A DNA stretch of 64,000 bases from Paraglaciecola psychrophila 170 (GCF_000347635.1 NC_020514.1:3410001-3474000), one strand, 5' to 3'; shown: positions 9,124 through 18,375, numbered from the stretch's first letter. The notes: generated by a model from the letters alone, not told the origin. Numbers and translations: made by a program.

Positions 9124-9458
9124 TCACTGTTAATTTTGGTTTACCTAAAGTGTGTTTGTCTCTCTAGAGTCCATATAACAGGTACATTGCGTATCTTGTG
9201 CCAACTTTCAAAAAAACTAAGTGATTGTTATAACTGCCTTTTATTTGAAGTTAGATATATAGGGGATATATGCATGATTGTAATTTCTATTTTAAAAATG
9301 CAAATTGAGAAAATTTTTTATTACGAGAAAAAATCAAGAGAATGCGGAATTTAATTTATTAGAAGCTAAATAGATTATCAAAAAAATATGGATTTTTAGA
9401 GCCAGCTCAATCACATTTAGACCTCATGATATCCAAAACTAAGTGGGCTTTTATGTAG
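9124..9458. other. Intergenic region upstream of the EPS operon
   Basis: This 335-bp A+T-rich stretch separates the WecG-like gene from the next glycosyltransferase, both leftward. It should carry the promoter for the 1-9.1 kb operon. No confident promoter, JUMPstart element or terminator was recognised. A 72-codon rightward open frame at 9136-9354 has no recognisable features and is not called. Confidence 0.4.
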
Positions 9459-10190
9459 TTAAATACGACGGAACTCTGAATAACGTTTTAATACTAAAGA
9501 GGTTAGTTTAGTGAGTTTATCTGGAGGAGGATAAGATTGGCATTTCATCTCAGCTAAGGCCTGACATTTGCTGAATAATTTAGTTAACCTTGCCAGTATT
9601 TTATGACTTAAATTGAGCCATAAATTTGTGCGTAAAGGCCCAAAACTATAATGCCGAATATAATCATTTAAGTCTGGATCGTAAGTATTGTTCCAGCTGC
9701 GATCCAAGGTACTAACGAATTGACAGTGTTTGGTATATTCAATGATATGCCCATTTTCACCCCAACCCACGTTGTTTTCAGCCAAGATTGGTTGATGCCT
9801 AGCTGTTACTATCATGTTTAACCAATGAAGTACTTTTCTATGGTTTTTTATCAAAATTACACCTGAGTTGTATCGACCAGTGTAACTTTTTGCTAAATAC
9901 ACGTATTTATCAGGCAGTAACACACTACTTAGTTGTGGCGCATGTGTTTGAATATAAGCATCAGCATCGACAAATAATACGGCATCATAACCATTTGCTA
10001 ACGCTTCAATCATTAAAGTTAGCTTTAACCAACAGCACTCCACACCAATAGAAGTCGCGTAAGGTTTAGTAACAACTTGATAAGTATACCCATTAAGGTC
10101 TGCATAACGTTTGTGTGAAGCAATGCAATCTTTATACAGCCATTGGTAACCGTTCAATGCAATGCTAAATACCAACACCTTGTTTTTCAT
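9459..10190 (-). CDS. GT-A fold glycosyltransferase (GT34/galactosyltransferase-like)
   Basis: A 243-residue protein. The N-terminal half resembles GMA12/MNN10-type and related nucleotide-diphospho-sugar transferases: KNKVLVFSIALNGYQWLYKD, then GYTYQVVTKPY, WLKLTLMIEALANGYDAVLF and the metal-binding VDADAYI near residue 85. It then has YNSGVILIKNHRKVLHWL and NNVGWGENGHIIEY, which match the usual 'no more than one residue changed' acceptor region of such enzymes. There is no signal peptide. It is leftward, upstream of the main EPS operon but separated by 335 bp, so it may be its own transcript. The family is fairly clear; the sugar is unknown. Confidence 0.7.
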   Translation of the reverse strand: MKNKVLVFSIALNGYQWLYKDCIASHKRYADLNGYTYQVVTKPYATSIGVECCWLKLTLMIEALANGYDAVLFVDADAYIQTHAPQLSSVLLPDKYVYLAKSYTGRYNSGVILIKNHRKVLHWLNMIVTARHQPILAENNVGWGENGHIIEYTKHCQFVSTLDRSWNNTYDPDLNDYIRHYSFGPLRTNLWLNLSHKILARLTKLFSKCQALAEMKCQSYPPPDKLTKLTSLVLKRYSEFRRI

Positions 10191-10861
10191 GGTTTCACCA
10201 CTCTAATACTGATTTTTAGACGTCTTCTAATGGTTTCAATGCAATAAGCAATCCAATATTTGCATCACGTAAAAATCAGGTTTCAGAGCTATCGCGTAAA
10301 ATTAGCCATGTGATTTGGGAATTTATTTTGTATTGCGTTGCAATTTGCAAACATTCAAAGAATTAACATCTAGTCTTGTTATATAAATGAAGCACTTGAT
10401 TGATATGGGTATTTACTCATGGCGCGAAGATAGGGTACTGAAGACATTGCAACTATTCTGACACAGGGGGCCCACAAATTTGATTGGATGATGAAAAAAA
10501 ATTTGAGTAACTGGAAAAACATTATGCACTGATTTTATCGGATAAACTTAATCTACGACTCAGTCTTCTAATGCTTTCAAAATCAAGCAACTTAACTATT
10601 TTACTATCCCCAATATAAATAAGATTTTTTGTCTGGATTAAATGGTCTCGAGGAGGCAATCAAAATATAATTAAGCCTAACAATTTAAAATAGTTGCGCA
10701 ATGAATACACTGATGATTTTTTTAAGCTGTTATTTCAGCTGTGCTTTTTGTGTCTCTAATAATTTAAATAATTATAATAAATAGGTGTTTTAGAATAGGA
10801 TGGTCTTCTACACTATTGCGGTCCATTGAATACATAGGCAAGTAAGTTAGGGAGACATCAA
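10191..10861. other. Intergenic region without recognisable gene
   Basis: A 671-bp A+T-rich divergent region between the leftward glycosyltransferase and the rightward receiver gene. Only short stop-rich frames were seen. A small partly symmetrical motif, GCGTTGCAATTTGCAAAC, lies near 10335-10352. The only clear functional element is a GGGAGA ribosome site just before 10862. Promoters for both flanking genes must lie here, but none matches a consensus convincingly. Confidence 0.4.
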
Positions 10862-11269
10862 ATGAATGATGCAAATGCAATAACTAAACCACTTATGACT
10901 GTGCTTTGTGTGGATGATGAATTAGATATTATTCATGCTATGAAACGTTTATTACGTAAACAAAATTACAATTTGCTATTTGCTTCAAGTGGTGAAAAAG
11001 CTTTAGAGGTCATGCGACAAAACAATGTCGATCTTATCATTTCTGACATGAGAATGCCTGCTATGTCTGGAGCAGAACTATTAGAAAAGGTAGCTACGTC
11101 TTATCCTAACAGCTATCGTATTTTATTGACTGGATACGCAGATATGGAGTCGACGGTAAGTGCAACTAATAAAGGTAAAATTCTTAAATATATACAAAAA
11201 CCTTGGGATAACGACGAGCTAATCAGTTCAATAGAAGAAGGGTTAGAAAAAGTTAAATTACACAAATAG
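10862..11269 (+). CDS. Response-regulator receiver domain, truncated from a REC-HD-GYP-like protein
   Basis: A 135-residue CheY-like receiver. It has the acidic pocket (VLCVDDE, D18/D19), phosphoacceptor D62 in SDMRMPAMSG, T90 in LLTGYAD and K113 in YIQKPW. Sequence and length match the receiver half of RpfG-like regulators that carry an HD-GYP output domain. The stop TAG at 11267-11269 ends the frame right after the linker, and the following 700 bp contains fragments of an output domain in shifted frames. What remains could still be phosphorylated, probably by the nearby H-NOX-associated kinase, but would have no output of its own. GGGAGA supplies a good ribosome site. Confidence 0.85.
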   Translation: MNDANAITKPLMTVLCVDDELDIIHAMKRLLRKQNYNLLFASSGEKALEVMRQNNVDLIISDMRMPAMSGAELLEKVATSYPNSYRILLTGYADMESTVSATNKGKILKYIQKPWDNDELISSIEEGLEKVKLHK

Positions 11270-11971
11270 AATTGCACACAACAATAGCGCCTCGCAAAAA
11301 TTATTATTCAATCTTATTAAAATCCTCGCCAATATCAACAGCGGCTTTGCAAATAGTGTAAGCCAACTATCCAAGAGAATAGCCGAACATTTATCGCTAT
11401 CGAAAGATGAAATCAGTGATATTACTTATGCAGCGTTGTTATGTGAGATCGGCTTGTTGGGCTTAGATACAGTCATTTAGCGAACTTAACTATAGGCATA
11501 TGCCAAAGCACCTGAGACAAACAAAAATAGCGCAACTGCACTCGGACCGGCCCTTAATTTGAAAGTTGTATAAATTATTATTAGCTACTAATTTGAGTGT
11601 TACAGTGGTGAAGCTCCCAACAAGTTAGTTGAGTCACTGATACTCATTGGAGCCAAAATTCTATCTGTTGCAAGAGATTATTGGCGTTGCGCATTAGGTC
11701 TGATCACATAGGTCAAAATGAACGATACACAAGTTAAGCAGAAATAAAGAAGATCACAGGTAAAATTATGACCGTGAAGTGCTTGAAATATTATTCAATA
11801 ATGATGATATTGTTTCTGACGAATTTATAGAAAAACAGATCCTCATTGATGCACTTGAACCGGGTATGATGCTCAATTACAATTTATTCTATATCCAATA
11901 TTTTAGTATTGCCGGAAGAGCATGTATTTTATAAAGCGACTATAACGAGGATGATAATAAAAGAACAATAA
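11270..11971 (+). pseudogene. Decayed HD-GYP-like output domain of the preceding receiver
   Basis: No long frame survives here, but translated fragments follow the order expected for an HD-GYP-related output domain. Around 11298-11480 a +1 frame reads KLLFNLIKILANINSGF, then SQLSKRIAEHLSLSKDEI and AALLCEIGLLGLD, ending at TAG. Around 11650-11690 comes AKILSVARDYWRCALGL. Around 11770-11880 comes DREVLEILFNNDDIVSDEF, then EKQILIDALEPGMMLNYNL. Finally LPEEHVFYKATITRMI stops at TAA 11969-11971, 8 bp before the convergent kinase gene ends. At least three frame changes plus stops separate these pieces, so this is decay and not one sequencing error. The HD metal ligands are already absent (ALLCEIG where HD-GYP has ALLHDIG). 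Confidence 0.75.
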
Positions 11972-11978
11972 TCTAATG

Positions 11979-13508
11979 CTAAAAACTCACTGGAAAAGAT
12001 AAGTTAAAGGTAGTGCCCAATCCTATTTCAGAGTCAACAGTAACCTGCACATTATGTGCTTCAAGAATAACATAGGAGACAGACAGACCTAATCCTGTAC
12101 CCACACCGACTGGCTTAGTGGTAAAAAAAGGAGTGAATAGCTTACTTATCGTCTCTTCGTTCATACCGCACCCGGTGTCTTTAACATGAATTATCACTCT
12201 GTGGTTTTCTTCAGTATGCCAGATACTGAGTTTTCCACCTCCTTGCATGGCGTAGGCTGCGTTAATAAACAAATTCATAAAGACTTGTTGTAATTGCCCT
12301 AAATTACCTAAAACTAACGGGCTTGAATTGATCATTTGATTATCAATTTGATGCTCATATTTAAATACGTTCCCAGCAATTCTCAACGCAGCATCAACAC
12401 ATTTATTCAGCGATATTTGAATCAGTTTTGCATCCCCAGCATGAGAAAAACTCTTTAAGTTTTCTACAATATCTCTGACCCTATTTAACCCTTCAATATT
12501 GGAGGTTAATAAAGCTACAGAATCCTCATGTATATATGAAAGGTCAACTTTTTCACATAGGGCAATAAAAGACGACATATCCAAATTATTATGTGTTGCC
12601 AGTTCACGTTTAATATCATCATGAAGGCTTTTATAATCAATTAAATACTCTTTAAGCACCTGCATATTTGAACGTATAAAGGCTAAAGGGTTATTGATCT
12701 CGTGAGCAACGCCGGCGGCTAACTGGCCCAGCGAAGCCATTTTTTCTGATTGAATGAGTTGACGTTTGGCCATTTCAAGCTTGTTAACTGACTCTTGAAG
12801 TTGCACGTTACGCTCTAGTATATATATGTCGGTTAATCTTCTTCGAATACCACTATTGAAGTCATCTCTTGCGGTCGCCAAAATTGGAAATATTCCCTCA
12901 TCCACTGAACCCTTTTTATTTAAAAATGCTAGCCAACCTATCTTACCGCCAGACAAGGCAAAATTCATATACAGAATACAGCCAAAATACAAAGCGTCAT
13001 CATCGATTAGCGTAGAAACGCTCCAAGACTCTAAGACATCCGCTTCACTGAGTGGCAAGTTGGCGTTGACGAGACTTTGCAACTCGCTCTGACTTTGCCA
13101 TTCAAGCTCTTTACTCCATGCATTGTCTAACGTCCCTTCAACTTCCACACCATCCTTAGTCACGAGGTAAAACCCATATTCAGCAGCACAATACTCGCAA
13201 GTGAGTTCAATCATATTACTAATCATTTCGCTTAGGGGAAGTTCTGATGCATCACCCATTGAAGCTTTACTAAGGTATTCGAGCTCAAGTTGTTTTTTTG
13301 TAGCAAAAGCCAATGCTTTTTTCAAAGACTGATCAGTTTGATAAACTTCCATTGAATATCGCTCTAACTGGTTTTCAGCTATATTCCGTGCTTTCTTTTC
13401 TCTTGTGGCTTTACGTTCAAGAAGAGCAATACGTTTCTGGAGTTCACCCGCAGACTTTATCTCACTTAATACAAGCTTTCCCATTTGAGGCTCTAGGTAT
13501 TTTTTCAC
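11979..13508 (-). CDS. Histidine kinase partner of the H-NOX sensor
   Basis: A 509-residue soluble kinase with no membrane segments. A coiled coil occupies about residues 20-80. A GAF-like sensory region follows at about 90-225, then HisKA with EKMASLGQLAAGVAHEINNP (phosphoacceptor H269), and an HATPase domain: N-box FMNLFINAAYAM, G1 VKDTGCGM, F-box LFTPFFTTK and G2 GTGLGLSVSYVI. It shares a 4-bp ATGA overlap with the upstream H-NOX gene, the usual genetic coupling of NO-responsive H-NOX/HnoK pairs. NO-bound H-NOX typically inhibits such kinases. Its likely downstream targets are c-di-GMP-related response regulators; the one beside it has lost its output domain. Confidence 0.9.
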   Translation of the reverse strand: MKKYLEPQMGKLVLSEIKSAGELQKRIALLERKATREKKARNIAENQLERYSMEVYQTDQSLKKALAFATKKQLELEYLSKASMGDASELPLSEMISNMIELTCEYCAAEYGFYLVTKDGVEVEGTLDNAWSKELEWQSQSELQSLVNANLPLSEADVLESWSVSTLIDDDALYFGCILYMNFALSGGKIGWLAFLNKKGSVDEGIFPILATARDDFNSGIRRRLTDIYILERNVQLQESVNKLEMAKRQLIQSEKMASLGQLAAGVAHEINNPLAFIRSNMQVLKEYLIDYKSLHDDIKRELATHNNLDMSSFIALCEKVDLSYIHEDSVALLTSNIEGLNRVRDIVENLKSFSHAGDAKLIQISLNKCVDAALRIAGNVFKYEHQIDNQMINSSPLVLGNLGQLQQVFMNLFINAAYAMQGGGKLSIWHTEENHRVIIHVKDTGCGMNEETISKLFTPFFTTKPVGVGTGLGLSVSYVILEAHNVQVTVDSEIGLGTTFNLSFPVSF

Positions 13509-14047
13509 ACCTTTTCAACCACGAGCACACAACGCTGACCGCCTTCATGTTCACATTCTGATTGGGATACATTGACTGCTTGACCCATTTGCTCGGCAAG
13601 TCCGTGAACAATACCTTCACAAAAAAAACATAACTTACGTGGGGAAATATAATGGAATGAGAGTTTATTAAATGTTTCAGACAAAAACTTGAATTCAGGA
13701 ACTAAGGCATTTGGGTTCAACTTTTTCACCTCAACATGAATAAAATCCTGCACTGCATGCAAAAATTCAAACACATCTTCAAAGTCGTGTGCACCTGATG
13801 GGGCAATATTATAAAACTCTTTAAACACCCATTTGCCAAAGGCAAACTGGACGTCTCTTACTGAGATATTTTGTTTATATGCTACTAACCCAATTAGCAT
13901 AAATAATTCTTGGTCATCATAAGTGACAACAGTAGTGTAGGCCCCCTCACTTGGCAAATCAGCTTCATTAATTAATTTGTCCCAGAACCCCTCCCCCCAA
14001 AGTTCTTCGATAAATTCATTAAACTTTACTAATACTATGCCTTTCAT
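13505..14047 (-). CDS. H-NOX heme-based nitric oxide sensor
   Basis: A 180-residue HNOB domain protein. It starts MKGIVLVKFNEFIEELWGEG and continues LPSEGAYTTVVTYDDQEL. The proximal heme ligand is H104 in QDFIHVEVKKL, aligned to the sGC beta1 ligand. The heme-propionate YxSxR motif is Y133-I-S-P-R137. Four cysteines (C140, C143, C165, C173) resemble the structural or redox zinc site seen in Vibrio and Shewanella H-NOX proteins. These soluble cytoplasmic sensors bind NO and control the partner kinase. AAGGAAC gives a strong ribosome site 6 bases before ATG. Confidence 0.93.
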   Translation of the reverse strand: MKGIVLVKFNEFIEELWGEGFWDKLINEADLPSEGAYTTVVTYDDQELFMLIGLVAYKQNISVRDVQFAFGKWVFKEFYNIAPSGAHDFEDVFEFLHAVQDFIHVEVKKLNPNALVPEFKFLSETFNKLSFHYISPRKLCFFCEGIVHGLAEQMGQAVNVSQSECEHEGGQRCVLVVEKV

Positions 14048-14163
14048 AAAAAGTTCCTTAAAAACTCCTTAGTTAGTATTAAATACTTTTTTTGATTTTC
14101 CAGTTATTAATTTCATAAAAATTAATTGGTTACAACGAACCGAATAAGAGAAGCAGACCCAGT

Positions 14164-14219
14164 ATTGTGGATAGAGTTGATTTAAATTGGGGCAAAATGT
14201 AATAGCAATTATCCACAAT
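14164..14219. repeat. Inverted pair of DnaA-box-like sequences
   Basis: ATTGTGGATA (14164-14173) and its exact reverse complement TATCCACAAT (14210-14219) flank 36 bp. The right arm lies within TTATCCACA (14209-14217), a perfect consensus DnaA box. The left arm gives CTATCCACA on the other strand, one mismatch from consensus. They sit about 120-170 bp upstream of the H-NOX start. DnaA control or a protein-binding palindrome is possible; chance occurrence is not excluded. Confidence 0.35.
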
Positions 14220-14538
14220 TAACGTACAAGGAACATTTGAATGCTTGGCGCATATCTTCTGGCAACTAAAATATTAAAAAATACTTACATAGGCGGAGCA
14301 GCTTGATCATATCGTGGGATTGTTGTGCAACATATTTGATAATGATTTGACTGACATCTTTCTAGTAACAGCAGTGTGCAAAAAATTCATAAACAACATG
14401 CTCCAATTACTGAGTCAATATCAGAAGCTTCTTGACCTAAGCTAGATTCCTAACTAATTATTGCTTACTAGCAATAAAATTTAATTGGATATATTCCAAA
14501 GGGAAGAGTACCAACACACATTACGTTTAAATATTATC

Positions 14539-14571
14539 ATTAATAAAGGCCAATGCATGACCTTTATTAAT
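14539..14571 (-). terminator. Hairpin downstream of the SLT-like lipoprotein gene
   Basis: Perfect 11-bp arms (ATTAATAAAGG at 14539-14549; complement at 14561-14571) with an 11-base loop, beginning 11 bp after the leftward stop codon. The stem is followed by A+T-rich sequence but only short T runs, so termination strength is uncertain. Confidence 0.5.
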
Positions 14572-14581
14572 TTTGAGGGTA

Positions 14582-15226
14582 TCAGCTAAACAATCGCCAA
14601 AACCAGCCTTTAGATAACTCTTCTTCACAGGTCTTTAACTGAGTGGCATAATTTAAGGAACGTGAATGTACAATTTTAGCTACGTCCTTAAGCCATGCTT
14701 TGTGATTATAGCTGCCTCGACTATACCCTCCCCACCCTTCGTGATAATTAAGATACTGCAATTCAGCATCCCACTTTGAGATACCATTTATTGCATTCGT
14801 TTTATTGATAAACCAACCCATGAAGTCCATTGCATCACTAAAATCTGTTCGTTCGGCCCAAGAGTTGTCTGTTTCCCGCTTGTAATCATCCCAAGTGGGA
14901 GTCTTAGCCTGAGAATAACCATAAGCACTGCTGACACGCCCCCAAGGTATCAAACCAAAAAAGAAATAGTCTTTGGGTGGGCGGGCTTTAGCTTTAAAAG
15001 AGCTTTCCTGATACATCATCGCCATAGGCACATGAATAGGTACACCCCACTTCTCTTTCATGTCGGTCGCTGTTTCAAACCAATCACGCTTTTCTGTAAA
15101 AATATCACAAATATTACTAATATTTTGAGGAGGGGTGGCGGTGCAAGCCGCTAAAAATAGGGTGCTAGCCATGGTTATTAAAATAATTTTTAAAATTTGA
15201 TATTTTTTTTTGAACTTTTGTTGCAT
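14582..15226 (-). CDS. Lipoprotein with transglycosylase SLT-like domain
   Basis: A 214-residue lipoprotein. The signal peptide runs to the lipobox FLAA-C28. The mature part contains MAMMYQESSFKAKARPP, with a glutamate in the position of the catalytic Glu of lytic transglycosylases. AYGYSQAKTPTWDDYK and QYLNYHEGWGGYSRGSY follow, as in the SLT_4 family of putative soluble-lytic-transglycosylase lipoproteins. It is expected at the outer membrane, acting on peptidoglycan. Known families of this type are mostly uncharacterised, so activity is inferred. It lies 94 bp downstream of gshA and is separated from it by a hairpin. Confidence 0.8.
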   Translation of the reverse strand: MQQKFKKKYQILKIILITMASTLFLAACTATPPQNISNICDIFTEKRDWFETATDMKEKWGVPIHVPMAMMYQESSFKAKARPPKDYFFFGLIPWGRVSSAYGYSQAKTPTWDDYKRETDNSWAERTDFSDAMDFMGWFINKTNAINGISKWDAELQYLNYHEGWGGYSRGSYNHKAWLKDVAKIVHSRSLNYATQLKTCEEELSKGWFWRLFS

Positions 15227-15283
15227 AACCTACTCTTAATTAGCGTGTTCTAGTTATTATGTGTTTTCCCTAGTAGTAGCTTT

Positions 15284-15312
15284 AAAGCCTGATAAATTTC
15301 AGGCTTTTTTTT
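15284..15312. terminator. Intrinsic-terminator-like hairpin below gshA
   Basis: AAAGCCTGA and TCAGGCTTT pair around TAAATT at 15284-15307. On the + strand a run of eight T follows. In the leftward direction, in which gshA is transcribed, only three T are available. It therefore looks better as a + strand terminator, although no + strand gene precedes it. A bidirectional role is plausible. Confidence 0.5.
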
Positions 15313-15320
15313 GCCTAAAA

Positions 15321-16925
15321 TTAGTCAGTTGTGCTAACCGAAAAATAACTACTTAGGAAGTCATCGAATGAAATATTGTCCTGCTGCTCAATCACCCGCT
15401 GTTTTTCAATGGATAACTTTGCGTGTTCTGCTAATTCTTCAGCATTCATAAATTGATAATCAGAACCTATCAATTGTTGTTTGTAGTCTTCTGCTAAATT
15501 TAAACCCAATGCACCATTGTCACATTGTTGGCTGACTAATTGTTCTAAAATTTTGGCTGAGGGAGTTAAACTTGGATCCAGTACTTTTTGTTTTTCAAGC
15601 TCTAACGCAACAGAATAATGGGTTGTGTTATTCGCCTGATCGAGAACTAAAGCCACTTCATGCATATCAGAAAACAACTGCAATGCCCAGGATGATAGGC
15701 CTATCGATTGTTGTTCATTTAAGAGCATAAGCTCAGGATCTCGCCCCTGAACCACTACAGTGCTTAAATTGACTTCAGTTTCATGATATTGCTGTTCATC
15801 CATAAGCGCACTTGGCTTAGTGACACAATACATTAAAAACACATCAAGAAAATAAAACTGATTTTCTTCAATGCCTATGGCGCTGAATGGATTCACGTCT
15901 AATGCACGCACTTCTACGTAACTCACACCTCTTTTATCTAATGCCTCTGAAGGTTTTTCTAACGACTGAGTTGGCTGTTTCGGCCTAATAGGCGAATATA
16001 GTTCATTTTCAATCTGCAATACGTTGGCATTCAACTGCTGATACTCGCCTTCTTTTTTACCGGCATACTTTTGGAAAGCCGAAGACGGCTGGTTAATCGC
16101 GGCTCTTAACGATGCAATGTAACTGTCTACTTGGTTATAACAAATATTTAAACCAGACTGTGCATTATTGGTATAACCTAAATCACTCATTCTAAGAGAC
16201 GTGGCGTATGGCAAATAATAAGTGCCGCGACCCAACTTTTCAAAAGGGAGAGCGGTTTCTTTACCTTTAATGAACGATCCGCAAATTGCAGGAGAGGCAC
16301 CATATAGATAGGGTATTAACCAACAAAAACGCCGATAATTTCTGATTAAAGCAAAATATGCCGCAGAAATAGTGTCTTTATTGGCTTTTTCTGCAGATGT
16401 TTTATCTAACCATTGTTGCCAGAATTCGTCAGGAAGAGAAAAGTTAAAATGCACCCCCGAAATAGCTTGCATCATACTACCGTAACGGTTTTTTAAGCCT
16501 ACACGATACAGCGTTTTCATTTTGCCTACATTCGATGAGCCAAAGTTGGCGATAGGAATGGCGTCTTGATTCTCGATAAAACATGGCATACTCATAGGCC
16601 ATAAACGCTCATCACCCATATTTGAAACTGCAAATTTATGCACATCATTTAACTGCCCGATAGTTTTTTGCACAGACACTTCAGGCGGTGTAATAAATTC
16701 GAGTAAAGACTCAGAAAAATCGGTGGTGATAAACTCATGGGTCAAAGCTGACCCTAATGCCTGTTGATGAGGACTCTGTGCCAAACCGCCGTCTGGATTA
16801 ATACGCAACGTTTCACGCTCTATACCATGACGTATGCCAGTAAGAGTTTGAGTAACGGCTTGGTCTTGTAATACATTTAAACGCTCTGCAAAAGATGTCT
16901 GATTTACTTGCAAAATACTATCCAA
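15321..16925 (-). CDS. gshA: Glutamate-cysteine ligase
   Basis: A 534-residue type I gamma-glutamylcysteine synthetase, close to the 518 residues of the E. coli enzyme. Diagnostic segments include GIRHGIERETLRI near residue 30, ITTDFSESLLEFITPP, SGVHFNFSLPDEFW, YLYGASPAICGSF, SLRMSDLGYTNNAQ and YVEVRALDVNPF. It catalyses the ATP-dependent first step of glutathione synthesis in the cytoplasm. It is divergent from the Hpt gene across a 180-bp region that should hold both promoters. Confidence 0.97.
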   Translation of the reverse strand: MDSILQVNQTSFAERLNVLQDQAVTQTLTGIRHGIERETLRINPDGGLAQSPHQQALGSALTHEFITTDFSESLLEFITPPEVSVQKTIGQLNDVHKFAVSNMGDERLWPMSMPCFIENQDAIPIANFGSSNVGKMKTLYRVGLKNRYGSMMQAISGVHFNFSLPDEFWQQWLDKTSAEKANKDTISAAYFALIRNYRRFCWLIPYLYGASPAICGSFIKGKETALPFEKLGRGTYYLPYATSLRMSDLGYTNNAQSGLNICYNQVDSYIASLRAAINQPSSAFQKYAGKKEGEYQQLNANVLQIENELYSPIRPKQPTQSLEKPSEALDKRGVSYVEVRALDVNPFSAIGIEENQFYFLDVFLMYCVTKPSALMDEQQYHETEVNLSTVVVQGRDPELMLLNEQQSIGLSSWALQLFSDMHEVALVLDQANNTTHYSVALELEKQKVLDPSLTPSAKILEQLVSQQCDNGALGLNLAEDYKQQLIGSDYQFMNAEELAEHAKLSIEKQRVIEQQDNISFDDFLSSYFSVSTTD

Positions 16926-17105
16926 CTAAAATAAAAAGAACCCATTTGTGGCTTCTAGTCTACCTGCAGTTTATAAATAAAGTAACTAGGGTCTATGGGT
17001 AATTTACATAGAGTAACAAATACGCCATATTGTTTGCTAGAATGTGTAAAATTGAGAACTTGTAAGCTTTTTTAAATATCCGACTACATTGAAGGAAACG
17101 CTATT

Positions 17106-17654
17106 TTGTCTAGTTCTGACGTAAGTATTTTTGATACCCAATTTGCCATAAATCAGTTTAGCGGGAACAAAACGTTACTTGTGAAAATTTTAGACAAATT
17201 TATCCAACAATATCAGCATTTTGATACGTTACTCACAGAACACTTTCAACAACAAGATTTGAATGCAGCCAATCAACAAATACATACTTTAAAGGGAGTC
17301 AGCGGTAATTTAGGTATGCAGGCTTTATACCAAGCCTGTAAAGAACTTGAGGTCAATTTAGCTAACCCAGAAACCGAAAATAACTTAGACGATTTTTTGC
17401 AGGTTTTTAAGCAAACATTAAGCGTCATAAAAAATTTCTCAGCAGAAAAAGGCATTCAAGAAAATCCTGAAACTGCCCCTCAACAATACGACAGAGTAGC
17501 GCTAATTGCGGCATTAAAGCGCAATGAATTTATTTCTGAGAGTAAGATCCATAGTTATGGGAAATCATTAGATTTGTCGTCTAAAAAACTACAAGAAATA
17601 AAATTGGCTATTGATAACCTAGATTATAACAGCGCCATTGCGTTGTTGGAGTAG
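17106..17654 (+). CDS. Hpt (histidine phosphotransfer) domain protein
   Basis: A 182-residue protein. The Hpt motif IHTLKGVSGNLGM lies near residues 59-71, with the phosphoacceptor His in H-T-L-K-G. It sits in a helical domain covering residues about 10-120. The C-terminal 60 residues are a second, unassigned helical segment. The only start near a ribosome site (AAGGAAACG) is TTG at 17106, which I chose. A cytoplasmic phosphorelay intermediate is expected, but no receiver or hybrid kinase is adjacent, so the partner is unknown. The stop is 9 bp before the next gene. Confidence 0.8.
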   Translation: MSSSDVSIFDTQFAINQFSGNKTLLVKILDKFIQQYQHFDTLLTEHFQQQDLNAANQQIHTLKGVSGNLGMQALYQACKELEVNLANPETENNLDDFLQVFKQTLSVIKNFSAEKGIQENPETAPQQYDRVALIAALKRNEFISESKIHSYGKSLDLSSKKLQEIKLAIDNLDYNSAIALLE

Positions 17655-17663
17655 TAAAATATT

Positions 17664-18375
17664 TTGTTAGATTCCATAGAAGTTTTGTTTGATCATCCAG
17701 ATTTTGTGGTGATTAATAAACCCAATAATATAGCTGTACAAAATGAGTCCCACCAATCGGGTATTTTACCAATTCTTTGCCAACAACTTCAGGTTGAAAA
17801 ACTATGGTTAGTGCATAGACTGGACAAAGTAACGTCTGGTATTTTAATTTTGGCAAAACACTCACAAGCTGCCGCTATCTTTGGTCAGTTATTTGAGGAA
17901 AAACAAATAGAAAAATACTATTTAGCTATCTCTTCGAAAAAACCTAAGAAAAAACAAGGTGCCATCAAAGGTGGTATGAAAAAAAGTCAGAGATAGTAAG
18001 TGGATGTTGGACAGTAGCGATACTGCTGCGGCTATCAGCCAATTTTTTAGTTTCTCTATTTCCCCGGGTCTCAGGTTATTTTTGGTAAAGCCTCTCACAG
18101 GTAAGACACATCAAGTTCGAGTGGCCTTAAAAAGTATCGGCAGCCCTATTTTAGGAGATGAACTATACAAAGGCGCAAGCTCTGACCGCACCTACCTTCA
18201 TGCCTATTGCATTCGTTTTAACTATCAACAGCAACCTATTTGCATTATCTGTCCGCCGGATAAAGGTGATGAATTTGTATCTGATAAAACCAAACAACAA
18301 ATCACCGACTTAGCATCACCTTGGACACTCAAATGGCCAAACATCACGTTGCCCCCACAAAAAAATGCAGGTTAA
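17664..18375 (+). pseudogene. RluA-family RNA pseudouridine synthase, frameshifted
   Basis: Two adjacent frames together make one RluA-type synthase of the TIGR01621-like subgroup. Frame one (17664-17996, TTG start) holds VVINKPNNIAVQNESH and the catalytic motif HRLDKVTSGILIL (D54), ending GGMKKSQR-stop. The +1 frame, from about 18004 to 18375, continues with LRLFLVKPLTGKTHQVRVAL, SPILGDELYKG and RTYLHAYCIRF. Removing one A from the run of seven at 17979-17985 joins them as MKKVRDSKW. Everything else is intact, so this is a recent mutation, a sequencing error, or a gene tolerating slippage. The 3' end overlaps the next gene by 11 bp. Confidence 0.85.

Larger units (their letters stand above)
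14048..14581. other. Intergenic region upstream of the H-NOX operon
   Basis: A 534-bp A+T-rich region with no supported gene. It must contain the promoter of the leftward H-NOX operon. It also holds a pair of DnaA-box-like inverted sequences and, at its left-gene side, the hairpin following the SLT-like lipoprotein gene. No clear NsrR or FNR-type site was recognised. Confidence 0.45.

Noticed and set aside
9136..9354. Rightward 72-codon frame upstream of the EPS operon
   Set aside because: No family, no ribosome site of note, and it lies in the expected promoter region.
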